Assembly (NCBI GenBank): GCA_949841245.1
Contig: CATKYT010000008.1
Location: 1 to 42,599 of the forward strand
Reading direction: 5' to 3'
DNA: 42,599 bases
From: an uncultured Eubacteriales bacterium
GTDB lineage: Bacteria > Bacillota > Clostridia > Christensenellales > UBA1242
Made by a program: the position numbers and the translations under genes. A model generated the notes under the pieces. That model ran no database searches. It saw only the letters and a program-made list of their open reading frames with translations, and was not told the DNA's origin. Of the stretch, positions 27,793-36,931 are shown one piece after another (positions within the stretch are counted from its first letter, which is position 1; each line of letters starts with the position of its first letter).

Positions 27793-29250
27793 ATGCTTCT
27801 TAAAGACATAATAAAGCAAAAGTCGGATTATGGAGATTTGCAGATAAACGGCGTAAGTAAAGACAGTCGCACTGTAAAGAAAGGAGAAATTTATTTCTGT
27901 TTAAACCAAGATCATGACCTTACGCAGAAAAGATGTAAGCAGGCTTTGGAAAATGGGGCAAGTGCAGTTGTATGCTCTTATGAACTTCCATATGAAAATT
28001 GCATTATGGTGAAAGACAGCAGAGAGTGTTTTGCTTATGCATGTGCAAATTTTTATGAAAGGGCTTGCGATTCTTTGAAAATAATTGGAATTTCAGGCAC
28101 AAACGGCAAAACAACAACAGCGCACATTATTTCTCACATGCTTAAACATAATTGTAAGAACGCAGGAGTAATCGGCACTAATGGCATCTTTTATAATGGC
28201 AAAACCATTGAAACAAACATGACAACACCAGATGCAGATGTGCTTCATAAGACTTTTTTAGACATGAAAAATGCTGGGGTGGAATATGTGGTTATGGAAG
28301 TTTCTGCACATGCCATTGACCAGAAGCGTATTGAAGGAATTTTGTTTGAAGTTGGTGTTTTAACCAACATTACACAAGACCATTTGGATTATTTTAAAAC
28401 TTTTTCTTCTTATGCCAGAACAAAATTTTCTTTTTTCAGCAAAGCACACATAAAGAAAGCAATCGTTTGTGTGGATGATAAAAACGCCAGCAAATTGATT
28501 GGAAAGACAAATGTTCCAGTAAAGACCTATGGCATACACAGCCCAAGTGATTCGTTTGCGATTGATGTTTGTTCTTCAATGGATGGTTCAAGGTTTGTGG
28601 GCAATATTTGTGACAGTGTGGTGAATATAAAAACAAATCTTATTGGCGAATACAACACTTATAACACACTTGCTGCTTTGACTGTCTGCCATGAACTTGG
28701 TTTTTCAGATAAAGAATTGGAAACTGGTTTAAATTTCATTGAACCAGCAGAAGGAAGATTTAATGTTGTTAATTTCAGTGGAAAATATGTTGTAATTGAC
28801 TATGCACACACACCAGATGGTTTGTTGAACATTTTGAAAACTGCCAGAACTTTGACAGATAAAAAAGTTTATGTAATTTTTGGATGCGGTGGAGATCGTG
28901 ACAAAGATAAGCGTGCCAAAATGGGGAAGATTGCCGAAGAATATGCCGATTATGTCTGTCTTACAGACGATAACCCAAGAAATGAAAAATCTTATGACAT
29001 CATTATGGACATTGAAAAGGGTATGAAAAAACCACATTTTATTCAAACTGACAGAAAGCGTGCCATTTCCAGAATGATTGACTTGGCACAGCCAAATGAC
29101 ATTATAATCATTGCTGGCAAAGGCGCAGAAAAATATCAAGAGATTGGTGACAAGAAATATCCTTATAATGACTTTGACGCAGTTTATGGGCATTTCAAGG
29201 AACTAGATCCTTGCAGTTTTAAAGGAATAGGTGAAAAATATGTATATTAA
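27793..29250 (+). CDS. murE: UDP-MurNAc-tripeptide synthetase MurE (DNPR motif, meso-DAP type)
   Basis: DSRTVKKGEIYF, GISGTNGKTTTAHII, DDNPRNEKSYDI. Confidence 0.95.
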   Translation: MLLKDIIKQKSDYGDLQINGVSKDSRTVKKGEIYFCLNQDHDLTQKRCKQALENGASAVVCSYELPYENCIMVKDSRECFAYACANFYERACDSLKIIGISGTNGKTTTAHIISHMLKHNCKNAGVIGTNGIFYNGKTIETNMTTPDADVLHKTFLDMKNAGVEYVVMEVSAHAIDQKRIEGILFEVGVLTNITQDHLDYFKTFSSYARTKFSFFSKAHIKKAIVCVDDKNASKLIGKTNVPVKTYGIHSPSDSFAIDVCSSMDGSRFVGNICDSVVNIKTNLIGEYNTYNTLAALTVCHELGFSDKELETGLNFIEPAEGRFNVVNFSGKYVVIDYAHTPDGLLNILKTARTLTDKKVYVIFGCGGDRDKDKRAKMGKIAEEYADYVCLTDDNPRNEKSYDIIMDIEKGMKKPHFIQTDRKRAISRMIDLAQPNDIIIIAGKGAEKYQEIGDKKYPYNDFDAVYGHFKELDPCSFKGIGEKYVY

Positions 29251-30205
29251 GTATCTGATTTGTGGGCTGTTTTGTCTGCTTTTTGCAAGCATAATAGCCC
29301 CAGCAGTGCTTTGGCTTTGCAGAAAGTTAAAAGCACAGCAAAGCATTTTGCATTATGTGGACAAGCATGCCAGTAAAGAAGGAACGCCAACAATGGGCGG
29401 GCTTATCTTTTTGTTGACTTTGTTGTTTGCAACATTTTTCTTGTTTCAAGAAGACACTTATCTCGCTTGGTTTGGAATTATTGTGACTTTTGGTTATGGG
29501 TTGCTTGGTTTTTTGGATGATTTTATAAAAGTGCATTGGCATCATAATGAAGGATTGAAACCTTATCAAAAAATTATTGGACAAGTTGGACTTGCCATCA
29601 TAGTGGCTCTTTATGTCTTTTTCTCCAACAGGACAAGCCTTACTTTTTTTGGCTGGACCTTTGACATTGGCTGGGTGATAATTCCGCTTATCATAATTGT
29701 TTTGGTGGCAACCACAAACAGTGTCAATCTTACAGATGGTTTGGACGGACTTGCAGGTGGAGTTTCTTTTGTGTGTTGTCTTTGTTTTGGGGTAATTTTA
29801 GCACTTCTTGGTGGCTATGAAAACTCCAACCTTGCCATGTTGTGTTTTGGTCTTTGTGGGGGACTGATTGGCTTTTTGATGATTAATTGTTATCCTGCAA
29901 AAATCTTTATGGGGGACACAGGCTCTTTGGCACTTGGTGGTTTTATTGGAGTGATTGCAGTGCTGTCTGGTCTGGAACTTTTAATCCCAATCATAGGCAT
30001 CATGTTTGTGCTTTCAACAGTGTCAGACATCATTCAAGTTTTGCATTATAAACGCACAAAAAAGCGTATCTTTTTAATGGCTCCGCTTCATCATCATTTT
30101 GAACAAAAAGGAGTGCATGAAAATCGAATTGTCGTAGTATATATAGTTATAACAACGGCAGTTTCTTTAGCAGTTTTAATTGGGATGCTTGCCGTTGGAA
30201 TTTAA
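29240..30205 (+). CDS. mraY: Phospho-N-acetylmuramoyl-pentapeptide-transferase
   Basis: GTPTMGGLIFL, LLGFLDDFIKV, NSVNLTDGLDGLAGG, FMGDTGSLALGG, APLHHHFE. Confidence 0.97.
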   Translation: MYIKYLICGLFCLLFASIIAPAVLWLCRKLKAQQSILHYVDKHASKEGTPTMGGLIFLLTLLFATFFLFQEDTYLAWFGIIVTFGYGLLGFLDDFIKVHWHHNEGLKPYQKIIGQVGLAIIVALYVFFSNRTSLTFFGWTFDIGWVIIPLIIIVLVATTNSVNLTDGLDGLAGGVSFVCCLCFGVILALLGGYENSNLAMLCFGLCGGLIGFLMINCYPAKIFMGDTGSLALGGFIGVIAVLSGLELLIPIIGIMFVLSTVSDIIQVLHYKRTKKRIFLMAPLHHHFEQKGVHENRIVVVYIVITTAVSLAVLIGMLAVGI

Positions 30206-30220
30206 CCAAAGGCAGTATTT

Positions 30221-31516
30221 ATGAAATTAAAAAATAAAAAAGTTTTAGTGTATGGATTGGGTGACAGTGGACGAGCTGTAATCAAACTTTTGCAAAAGCA
30301 CAATGCCAGAGTTTCGTTTTATGACGATGACCCATATCTTATTGACCACATTGGGTTTGAAAGGCATCCAGAAGAAAAGGTCTATGATTTTGTTGTTGTC
30401 AGCCCTGGTGTGAAAATTCGTGAAAACAAAATGATTGAAAATTTTGTTAAGCGCGGCATTGAAGTTATGTCTGAAATAGACTTCGCCTATCTTTTGTCAA
30501 AAGGAAAAATAATTGCAGTTACTGGCACAAATGGTAAAACAACAGCGTGCATGCTTACCAACAAAATTTTGTATAATGCTGGTTATAAAACTTTTTTATG
30601 TGGAAACATAGGTTTGCCATTTTCAGCAGTTTGTGAAAAAACAACAAAGGATTCTGTGGTGGTTTGTGAAGTAAGTAATTTGCAGTTGGAAATAAGCAAA
30701 TATTTTCGCAGTGACATTGCTTGCATTTTAAATGTCAAGCCAGATCACATTGACAGACATGGGTCTTTTGAAGAATATAAAAGATGCAAAGCCAAACTTG
30801 CTGAAAATTTAAAACACAAAGATTTGTTGATTTTAAATTTAGATGATGAAGAAAGTAAAAAGATGGTTTTGCATAAAAATTACACATTTTTTACGAAAAA
30901 AACATTAAAAAAAGGTGTTTTCATTAAAAATAATCAAATTTACATCAACCGAAAACCAGTTTTAAGTTTAAACAGCATACATCTTCGTGGTGAGAAAAAT
31001 TTGGAAAATGTGCTTGCATGTGTCAGCATATGTTCACAATTTAAAGTTACGCCAATTCATTTTGCCAAAGCCCTTGAAAACTTTTTACCAGCATCACACC
31101 GTATTGAAAATGTGGGAACAATTGACGGTGTAACTTATATTGATGACTCTAAGGCAACAAATGTGGCATCGACAATTGCTTGTGTTGAAGCCTTTAAAAA
31201 TGAATCATTTTTCTTGCTTATGGGTGGACTTGGAAAAAATATAAACTATGACGAATTTTTCTCGCTTGGTTTTTCAATTAAGCAAGTTGTTTGTTTTGGA
31301 AAAGACAAAGACAACATAAAATTGTCATCTGAAAAATTTGGTTATAAAACAGAAATGTTTGAAAAATTTGACGATGCTGTCAAGTTTTGTTTGTGTCATG
31401 CGATTGCTCCTGATTATGTTTTGCTTTCGCCAGCATGTGCAAGTTTTGATGAATTTGGAAGTTATGCCGAGCGTGGTGATCGCTTTAAATCTTTGGTTTT
31501 GGGGCATGATGAATGA
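30221..31516 (+). CDS. murD: UDP-N-acetylmuramoylalanine--D-glutamate ligase
   Basis: VYGLGDSGRAVIKLL, AVTGTNGKTTACML, NVKPDHIDRHGSFEEY, YIDDSKATN. Confidence 0.95.
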   Translation: MKLKNKKVLVYGLGDSGRAVIKLLQKHNARVSFYDDDPYLIDHIGFERHPEEKVYDFVVVSPGVKIRENKMIENFVKRGIEVMSEIDFAYLLSKGKIIAVTGTNGKTTACMLTNKILYNAGYKTFLCGNIGLPFSAVCEKTTKDSVVVCEVSNLQLEISKYFRSDIACILNVKPDHIDRHGSFEEYKRCKAKLAENLKHKDLLILNLDDEESKKMVLHKNYTFFTKKTLKKGVFIKNNQIYINRKPVLSLNSIHLRGEKNLENVLACVSICSQFKVTPIHFAKALENFLPASHRIENVGTIDGVTYIDDSKATNVASTIACVEAFKNESFFLLMGGLGKNINYDEFFSLGFSIKQVVCFGKDKDNIKLSSEKFGYKTEMFEKFDDAVKFCLCHAIAPDYVLLSPACASFDEFGSYAERGDRFKSLVLGHDE

Positions 31517-32631
31517 AGAATTTTAATTGGTTTAAAAAGCAAGAAATTTTTGTCATCTTAATTGTTTTTGCTTTGGTTGGCTTTGGCTGTTTAATGGTTT
31601 ACAGTGCAAGTTGTTATTCTGCTGAATATAGATATGGCAACGAATTTTTCTTTCTTTTCAAACAACTGTTTGGTGTGGCTTTGGGTGTGTTTGCTTTGGT
31701 GTTTTTTGCACTGATTGATTATCACATTTTAAAGAAATTCAGATATGTTGTTTTGGCAGTCAGTGTGGTGCTTTTAATTTTGGTTTTTGTGCCTGGCTTT
31801 GGTGTGCAAAGTTATGGGGCAAGTCGTTGGGTGAATTTGTTTGGAATTTCTGTTCAACCATCAGAAATTGCCAAATTTGCATTGGTGCTTTTCTTGGCAT
31901 ATTACTTGTCGGAAAACCATGAAAAAATTAAAACCTTTAAAGGACTTTTGCCTGCTTTGGCTGTTGCTGGAATGTTGTGTGTTTTGGTAATCATCGAGCC
32001 AAGTATGAGTGTCACAATGTGTCTTGGTTTTGTTACGCTTTTCATGCTGATCATTGGCGGAATGAGCAAAAAACATACAGTCATTTTTTCCAGTATGGCT
32101 GGGGCAATGGTTCCACTTTTGATTTTGGCAGAACCATATAGAATGAAAAGATTGTTTGCTTTTGTCAATCCTTGGGCTTCACCACAAGGGGAAGGATTTC
32201 AACTTATTCAATCGCTTTACAGTCTTGGTAATGGCGGTTGGTTTGGTGTTGGGCTTTTTTCTTCCAAACAAAAATATCTTTTTTTGCCTTTTGCGGAATC
32301 TGATTTCATTTTTGCCATAATAGGCGAAGAATTGGGTTTTATAGGTAGTTTGATTTTAATTGCTGTTTACTGTGTTTTGGTTTTCCTGCTTTTCAAGATT
32401 GGGCTTAATGCCAAAGACAGGTTTGGTTGTTTGCTTGCATGCGGAGTTGGCATTGTTATTGCTGTGCAGACGCTTCTTAACATTGCCGTAGTCACTGGAA
32501 GCATTCCGCCAACAGGGCTTCCACTTCCTTTCATTTCAAGTGGTGGAACAAGTGTTGCAGTTTTTATGGGTGCCATTGGAGTTGCACTTAGTGTCAGCAG
32601 GCATTCTAAAAGAGAATTGTCAAAATATTGA
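31513..32631 (+). CDS. ftsW: SEDS-family glycosyltransferase FtsW/SpoVE
   Basis: Multi-TM; GASRWVNLFGISVQPSEIAKFALV, GNGGWFGVGL, AESDFIFAIIGEELGF, LPFISSGGTS. Confidence 0.94.
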   Translation: MKNFNWFKKQEIFVILIVFALVGFGCLMVYSASCYSAEYRYGNEFFFLFKQLFGVALGVFALVFFALIDYHILKKFRYVVLAVSVVLLILVFVPGFGVQSYGASRWVNLFGISVQPSEIAKFALVLFLAYYLSENHEKIKTFKGLLPALAVAGMLCVLVIIEPSMSVTMCLGFVTLFMLIIGGMSKKHTVIFSSMAGAMVPLLILAEPYRMKRLFAFVNPWASPQGEGFQLIQSLYSLGNGGWFGVGLFSSKQKYLFLPFAESDFIFAIIGEELGFIGSLILIAVYCVLVFLLFKIGLNAKDRFGCLLACGVGIVIAVQTLLNIAVVTGSIPPTGLPLPFISSGGTSVAVFMGAIGVALSVSRHSKRELSKY

Positions 32632-32651
32632 TAATAACATATACTGATTTT

Positions 32652-33908
32652 ATGGAAACACTTAAGATATTCGGCGGAAACACTTTAAATGGCGAGATTG
32701 AAGTTGACGGCTCGAAAAATTCTTTTTTGCCTATTATGGCAGCAAGTGTCTTATGCGATGGAGAAATAGTTTTAAAACGCTATCCAAACCTTTCAGATTT
32801 AAACATCATGAGAGAAATTCTTGGAACGCTGAACATTTCAACTCATGTCGATGGAAAGACACTTTACATAGATTCTCGTAACAGTGAAAACAAAAAAATT
32901 ACTCACGAACTTACACAAAAAGTGCGTGCTTCTATATTTATTTTAGGCGCTCTGTTGGGTAAATTTAGGTCAGCAGTGATTGCTTATCCTGGTGGTTGCA
33001 ATATAGGTGAAAGGCCAATTGACATTCATCTTAAAAGTTTCAGAACACTTGGTTGCCGAATTATTGAAAGGCATGGTTACATCTATTGCTATGGAGAAAA
33101 CATGAAGGCGGGCGAAGTTGTTTTGGATTTCCCAAGCGTTGGTGCAACTGAAAGTTTGCTCATGTGTGCAAGTTTGCTTGAAGGCGAAACAATCATAAGA
33201 AACCCTGCCAAAGAGCCTGAAATTGTCGATTTGCAAGATTTCATTAATTCCATTGGTGGTAATGTCAAAGGTGCAGGAACAGACATAATTGTTGTTCAAG
33301 GTGTTAAATCACTTCATGGAACAAATTTTTCAGTTATGTATGACCGAATTGTTGCAGGGACATATCTTCTTGCCACAGCAACTTGTGGTGGTCATGTGCT
33401 TATTAAAGGTGTTGACAGTCGTCAAAATTCTTCGTTATTGGCATATCTTAGGCAAACTGCTTGCCAAATTGATGTGTTTAATGATAAAATAGAATTGAAA
33501 GCAGACAAAAGGCTTTCTTCAATCAAAAGAGTGACAACAATGCCATATCCTTTCTTTCCAACAGATTTACAAGCACCAATGATGGTTTTGCAGTCAGTCA
33601 GCCAAGGGGTTTGTTTCTTGGAAGAAACCATCTTTGAAAATCGTTTTGGGCATGTGTTTGAACTTAAAAAGATGGGTGCAGACATCATCATAAAAAACAG
33701 AGTGGCAATGATAAGGGGTGTTGAAAAACTTTTTGGTGCAGATGTCACTGCAACGGATTTGCGAGCAGGCGCTGCACTTGTTATGGCTGGCATGAAAGCG
33801 GAAGGATACACCACAATTCATAATGTTGACTTGATTGACCGTGGTTATGAAAAGATTGAAGAAAAATATGCTCTTTTGGGTGCTGATATAAAAAGGATGA
33901 CAACTTGA
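32652..33908 (+). CDS. murA: UDP-N-acetylglucosamine 1-carboxyvinyltransferase
   Basis: KIFGGNTLNGEIEVDGSKNSFLPIMAAS; catalytic-Cys loop YPGGCNIGERPIDIHL; TDLRAGAALVMAGM. Confidence 0.95.
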   Translation: METLKIFGGNTLNGEIEVDGSKNSFLPIMAASVLCDGEIVLKRYPNLSDLNIMREILGTLNISTHVDGKTLYIDSRNSENKKITHELTQKVRASIFILGALLGKFRSAVIAYPGGCNIGERPIDIHLKSFRTLGCRIIERHGYIYCYGENMKAGEVVLDFPSVGATESLLMCASLLEGETIIRNPAKEPEIVDLQDFINSIGGNVKGAGTDIIVVQGVKSLHGTNFSVMYDRIVAGTYLLATATCGGHVLIKGVDSRQNSSLLAYLRQTACQIDVFNDKIELKADKRLSSIKRVTTMPYPFFPTDLQAPMMVLQSVSQGVCFLEETIFENRFGHVFELKKMGADIIIKNRVAMIRGVEKLFGADVTATDLRAGAALVMAGMKAEGYTTIHNVDLIDRGYEKIEEKYALLGADIKRMTT

Positions 33909-34879
33909 ACAAAAAACTGATTATATCATTATCCATAGTTTTTTCAGTCATTGCTGTCATATTGATTCTTTTTTGGACTTTGTTTGCTCTTTCTTCTGTT
34001 TCGGTTGTTTATGGAAGTTCCACAATAAACTTGAAGTTGACAGAAAAAGAGATTGTTGAAGCAGGAGAGTTTCGATATGGTGCATGTGTGTTTTTTGACG
34101 GCAAAAGTGGTTATTTAAAAAACATAGAGAAAAAAGTTGAAACAAACCAAAATTTTGCATATCTAAGAGTTGTAAATATTGAAACTGTTTTTCCAAATAA
34201 ATATATCATTCATGTTTCCGAGCGTGAAGAACTTTTTGCTGTTAAACACAATGGACAAGTTTATGTTTGTGACAGAGATTTAAGGGTGCTTAAAAAGTCA
34301 GATGCATACAGTTCCAACTCAGCAAACCCTATTTTGCTTGATGGATTAACAATTAAAAATCAACAAATTGAAGTGGGCGACTTTTTGGAAATTGAAGAAG
34401 ATGCTGTCAAAAAGTTTTATAGTCACATGATTTCACTTAACAGAGATTTGGCTCAGCAGATAGGGAAATTTAAAGAAATAAAACTTGAAAAATATGAAGA
34501 TCATGGAAAGAATTACACAGCAATGACTTTAACAACTTTTCAAAACAGAAAGTTTATAATAAACAACATCGATTTTGCTTTTAAAAATAAACTGAATTTA
34601 ATGTTCAGTGCAGAAAGCACTTTGTATTCACAAAAAGTCAGTGAAAATGGAATAATATTGGATTCGAGCGGTGAAGAAATGTTTGTTTACAAGTCCGAAA
34701 ATAATGAATTGTTGCCAGCAAAGAATTTAAGTGACGAAGATAAAGAAAAAACAGAAATTATTGCTTTGACATATGACCTTATAAGCAAATGTAATTTAAA
34801 AGTGGACAATCTTACATTGTCAGACTTTGTAAATCGCACAGAAAATGACATTTATTATTCACTTATAGAACAAATTTAA
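33905..34879 (+). CDS. Cell division protein DivIB/FtsQ-like
   Basis: TM segment followed by POTRA/FtsQ-like region (VVNIETVFPNKYIIHVSEREELFAVKHNGQVYVCDRDLRVL); position between murA and ftsA/ftsZ; TTG start. Confidence 0.75.
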   Translation: MNKKLIISLSIVFSVIAVILILFWTLFALSSVSVVYGSSTINLKLTEKEIVEAGEFRYGACVFFDGKSGYLKNIEKKVETNQNFAYLRVVNIETVFPNKYIIHVSEREELFAVKHNGQVYVCDRDLRVLKKSDAYSSNSANPILLDGLTIKNQQIEVGDFLEIEEDAVKKFYSHMISLNRDLAQQIGKFKEIKLEKYEDHGKNYTAMTLTTFQNRKFIINNIDFAFKNKLNLMFSAESTLYSQKVSENGIILDSSGEEMFVYKSENNELLPAKNLSDEDKEKTEIIALTYDLISKCNLKVDNLTLSDFVNRTENDIYYSLIEQI

Positions 34880-34905
34880 AATTTTTTAAAAAATAAATTT
34901 AGGTA

Positions 34906-34934
34906 TTGACAAAATCCCTCCCCCGTGTTATATT
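34906..34934 (+). promoter_or_regulatory. SigA-type promoter with C-rich spacer
   Basis: TTGACA AAATCCCTCCCCCGTGT TATATT, 17-nt spacer; matches the promoter at 21820. Confidence 0.75.
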
Positions 34935-34973
34935 AAGTTTGATTTCAATAAATATAATAAAGGAGAAAATAAA

Positions 34974-35186
34974 ATGGACGCAAGAAGAAGGGCTAATGTT
35001 GAAGCGGGGAATAAAGCTGCAAATGCTCAAAGATTAGAAACTGAAAAAAATTATCCAAGTTTAAATTCAAAAGCACCTAAATATGTCACAAATGAAAAAC
35101 CAATCAAGAAAGGACAATTTAACCACGAAGTTACTGCTTTTGGAAAAACTTATCACATAAATGATAACGGCGAATTGGTTAAATAA
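34974..35186 (+). CDS. Small hypothetical protein (70 aa)
   Basis: AAAGGAG RBS, own promoter and own terminator; charged soluble sequence. Confidence 0.75.
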   Translation: MDARRRANVEAGNKAANAQRLETEKNYPSLNSKAPKYVTNEKPIKKGQFNHEVTAFGKTYHINDNGELVK

Positions 35187-35193
35187 GTTAAAT

Positions 35194-35222
35194 AAAAAAA
35201 GACGCAAAATTGCGTCTTTTTT
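35194..35222. terminator. Bidirectional terminator
   Basis: AAAAAAAGACGCA AAAT TGCGTCTTTTTT. Confidence 0.8.
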
Positions 35223-36510
35223 ACTTTTTGATTGGAACTATTTTTTCTTTTCCGCCCATGTAAGGTTGAAGTGCTTTTGGAACAAGAATTGTGCCATCTT
35301 TTTGAATATTGTTTTCAAGCAATGCAATCAATGCTCTTGGTGAAGCCAAAACTGTGTTGTTTAAAGTGTGCAAATAATATGTTCCTTTTTCGCCCTTAGT
35401 GCGAATTCCAAGGCGTCTTGCTTGTGCATCAGTAAGGTTGGAACAAGAACCAACTTCAAAATATTTTTGTTGTCTTGGACTCCATGCTTCAACATCGCAA
35501 CTTTTTACTTTAAGGTCTGCCAAATCTCCACTGCAACATTCCAGAGTTCTGACAGGAATGTCTAAGTTGCGGAAGATGTCAACGGTGTATTTCCACATTT
35601 TGTTATACCAATCCATGCTTTCTTCTGGTTTGCAGATGACAATCATTTCTTCTTTTTCAAATTGATGTATGCGGTAAATTCCGCGTTCTTCAATTCCGTG
35701 TGCGCCAACTTCTTTACGGAAACAAGGGCTGTAAGATGTCAAAGTGACAGGAAGTTCGGTTTCTTTAATGATTTGGTCTTTAAAGCGTCCTATCATTGAG
35801 TGTTCACTTGTTCCTATAAGGAAAAGATCTTCTCCTTCAATTTTATACATCATGGCTTCCATTTCAGCAAAACTCATAACACCATTTACTACATCGCTTC
35901 TTATCATGAAAGGCGGAATTACATATATGAAGCCTTGTTCAATCATATAGTCACGACCATAACTTATCATAGCGGTGTGAAGTCGAGCAGCATCTCCCAT
36001 CAGATAATAGAAACCATTTCCACTTGTTCTTCCAGCACTGTCTTTATCAAGCCCACAGATGGTGTCAAGAATGTCGGCATGATAAGGGATTTCAAAGTCA
36101 GGAACTTTTGGTTCTCCAAATCTTTCAATTTCCACATTTTCGCTGTCGTCTTTTCCAATTGGAACGCTGTCATCTATGATATTTGGAATGACAAGCATAA
36201 TCTTGCGAATTTTTTCTGTCAAAATTTCTTCTTCTTTTTCAATTTCGGCGATGCGGTCGTTGTTTTGGCGAACTTGCTGTTTAACTTTCTCTGCTTCTTC
36301 CAACTTCTTTTCGCGCATAAGTGTGCCAATTTGTGTTGAAAGAGAGTTTCTGTCGGCTCTAAGTGAATCTCCTTCTTGTTTCAAAGCACGAAATTTTTTG
36401 TCAAGTTCTTCAACTTCATCCACAAGTGGAAGTTTGGAATCTTGAAACTTTTTTCTGATGTTTTCTTTTACTTTTTCTTTGTCTGTTCTGATTAAATTTA
36501 TGTCAATCAT
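35221..36510 (-). CDS. serS: Seryl-tRNA synthetase
   Basis: MIDINLIRTDKEKVKENIRKK; LIGTSEHSMIGRFKDQIIKETELPVTLTSYSPCFRKEVGAHG; LNNTVLASPRALIALLEN. Confidence 0.97.
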   Translation of the reverse strand: MIDINLIRTDKEKVKENIRKKFQDSKLPLVDEVEELDKKFRALKQEGDSLRADRNSLSTQIGTLMREKKLEEAEKVKQQVRQNNDRIAEIEKEEEILTEKIRKIMLVIPNIIDDSVPIGKDDSENVEIERFGEPKVPDFEIPYHADILDTICGLDKDSAGRTSGNGFYYLMGDAARLHTAMISYGRDYMIEQGFIYVIPPFMIRSDVVNGVMSFAEMEAMMYKIEGEDLFLIGTSEHSMIGRFKDQIIKETELPVTLTSYSPCFRKEVGAHGIEERGIYRIHQFEKEEMIVICKPEESMDWYNKMWKYTVDIFRNLDIPVRTLECCSGDLADLKVKSCDVEAWSPRQQKYFEVGSCSNLTDAQARRLGIRTKGEKGTYYLHTLNNTVLASPRALIALLENNIQKDGTILVPKALQPYMGGKEKIVPIKK

Positions 36511-36529
36511 TTTCTTCTCCTTTTGTTTT

Positions 36530-36750
36530 AGGGATAAAAAAATCCCTAAAAAGTAAACTTTTTAGAGATGATGAAATTTCACCACGGTGCCACTCTAATT
36601 GGACCAAAGTCCCACTCATTTTTGCAAATTGTGTCATGCAATCGACCTTGCTTTCACAAGTGTCTTAGGGGTGGAAATGACTTGCATGTTGTTTGCTTTC
36701 ACCAACCGCAAACTCTCTGAAAACCTTGGCAGTCAACAGTCCCGTCAACG
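36530..36750 (-). ncRNA. T-box leader of serS
   Basis: Minus-strand RNA has AGAGAGUUUGCGGUUGGUGAAAGC (stem I), T-box AGAGUGGCACCGUGG (UGGC matches a GCCA 3' end) and terminator CUCUAAAAAGU..ACUUUUUAGGGAUUUUUUU. Confidence 0.9.
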
Positions 36751-36931
36751 ACATATATGTTTATAATAACAATTTAGACAAATTTTGTCAAGAAAATTCT
36801 AAACTTAATTCAAATTTTTATGTAGAAAAATGTATAATTATGAAAAAAAGTAAATTTTTATAAATTTTTTATATTTTTGTTTGACTTTTTATAAAAAAAT
36901 GCTTATTATAAAACTAAATGATGAGGGTTTT

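Noticed and set aside
27777-27895. Repeated AAAGGAGAAATTTAT at the murE RBS and ~100 bp inside murE
   Set aside because: Short purine-rich similarity; the internal one encodes KKGEIYF, a conserved MurE segment, so likely coincidental.
35800-36339. 179 aa antisense ORF within serS
   Set aside because: Phe/His/Ser-rich shadow of serS; serS is unambiguous.
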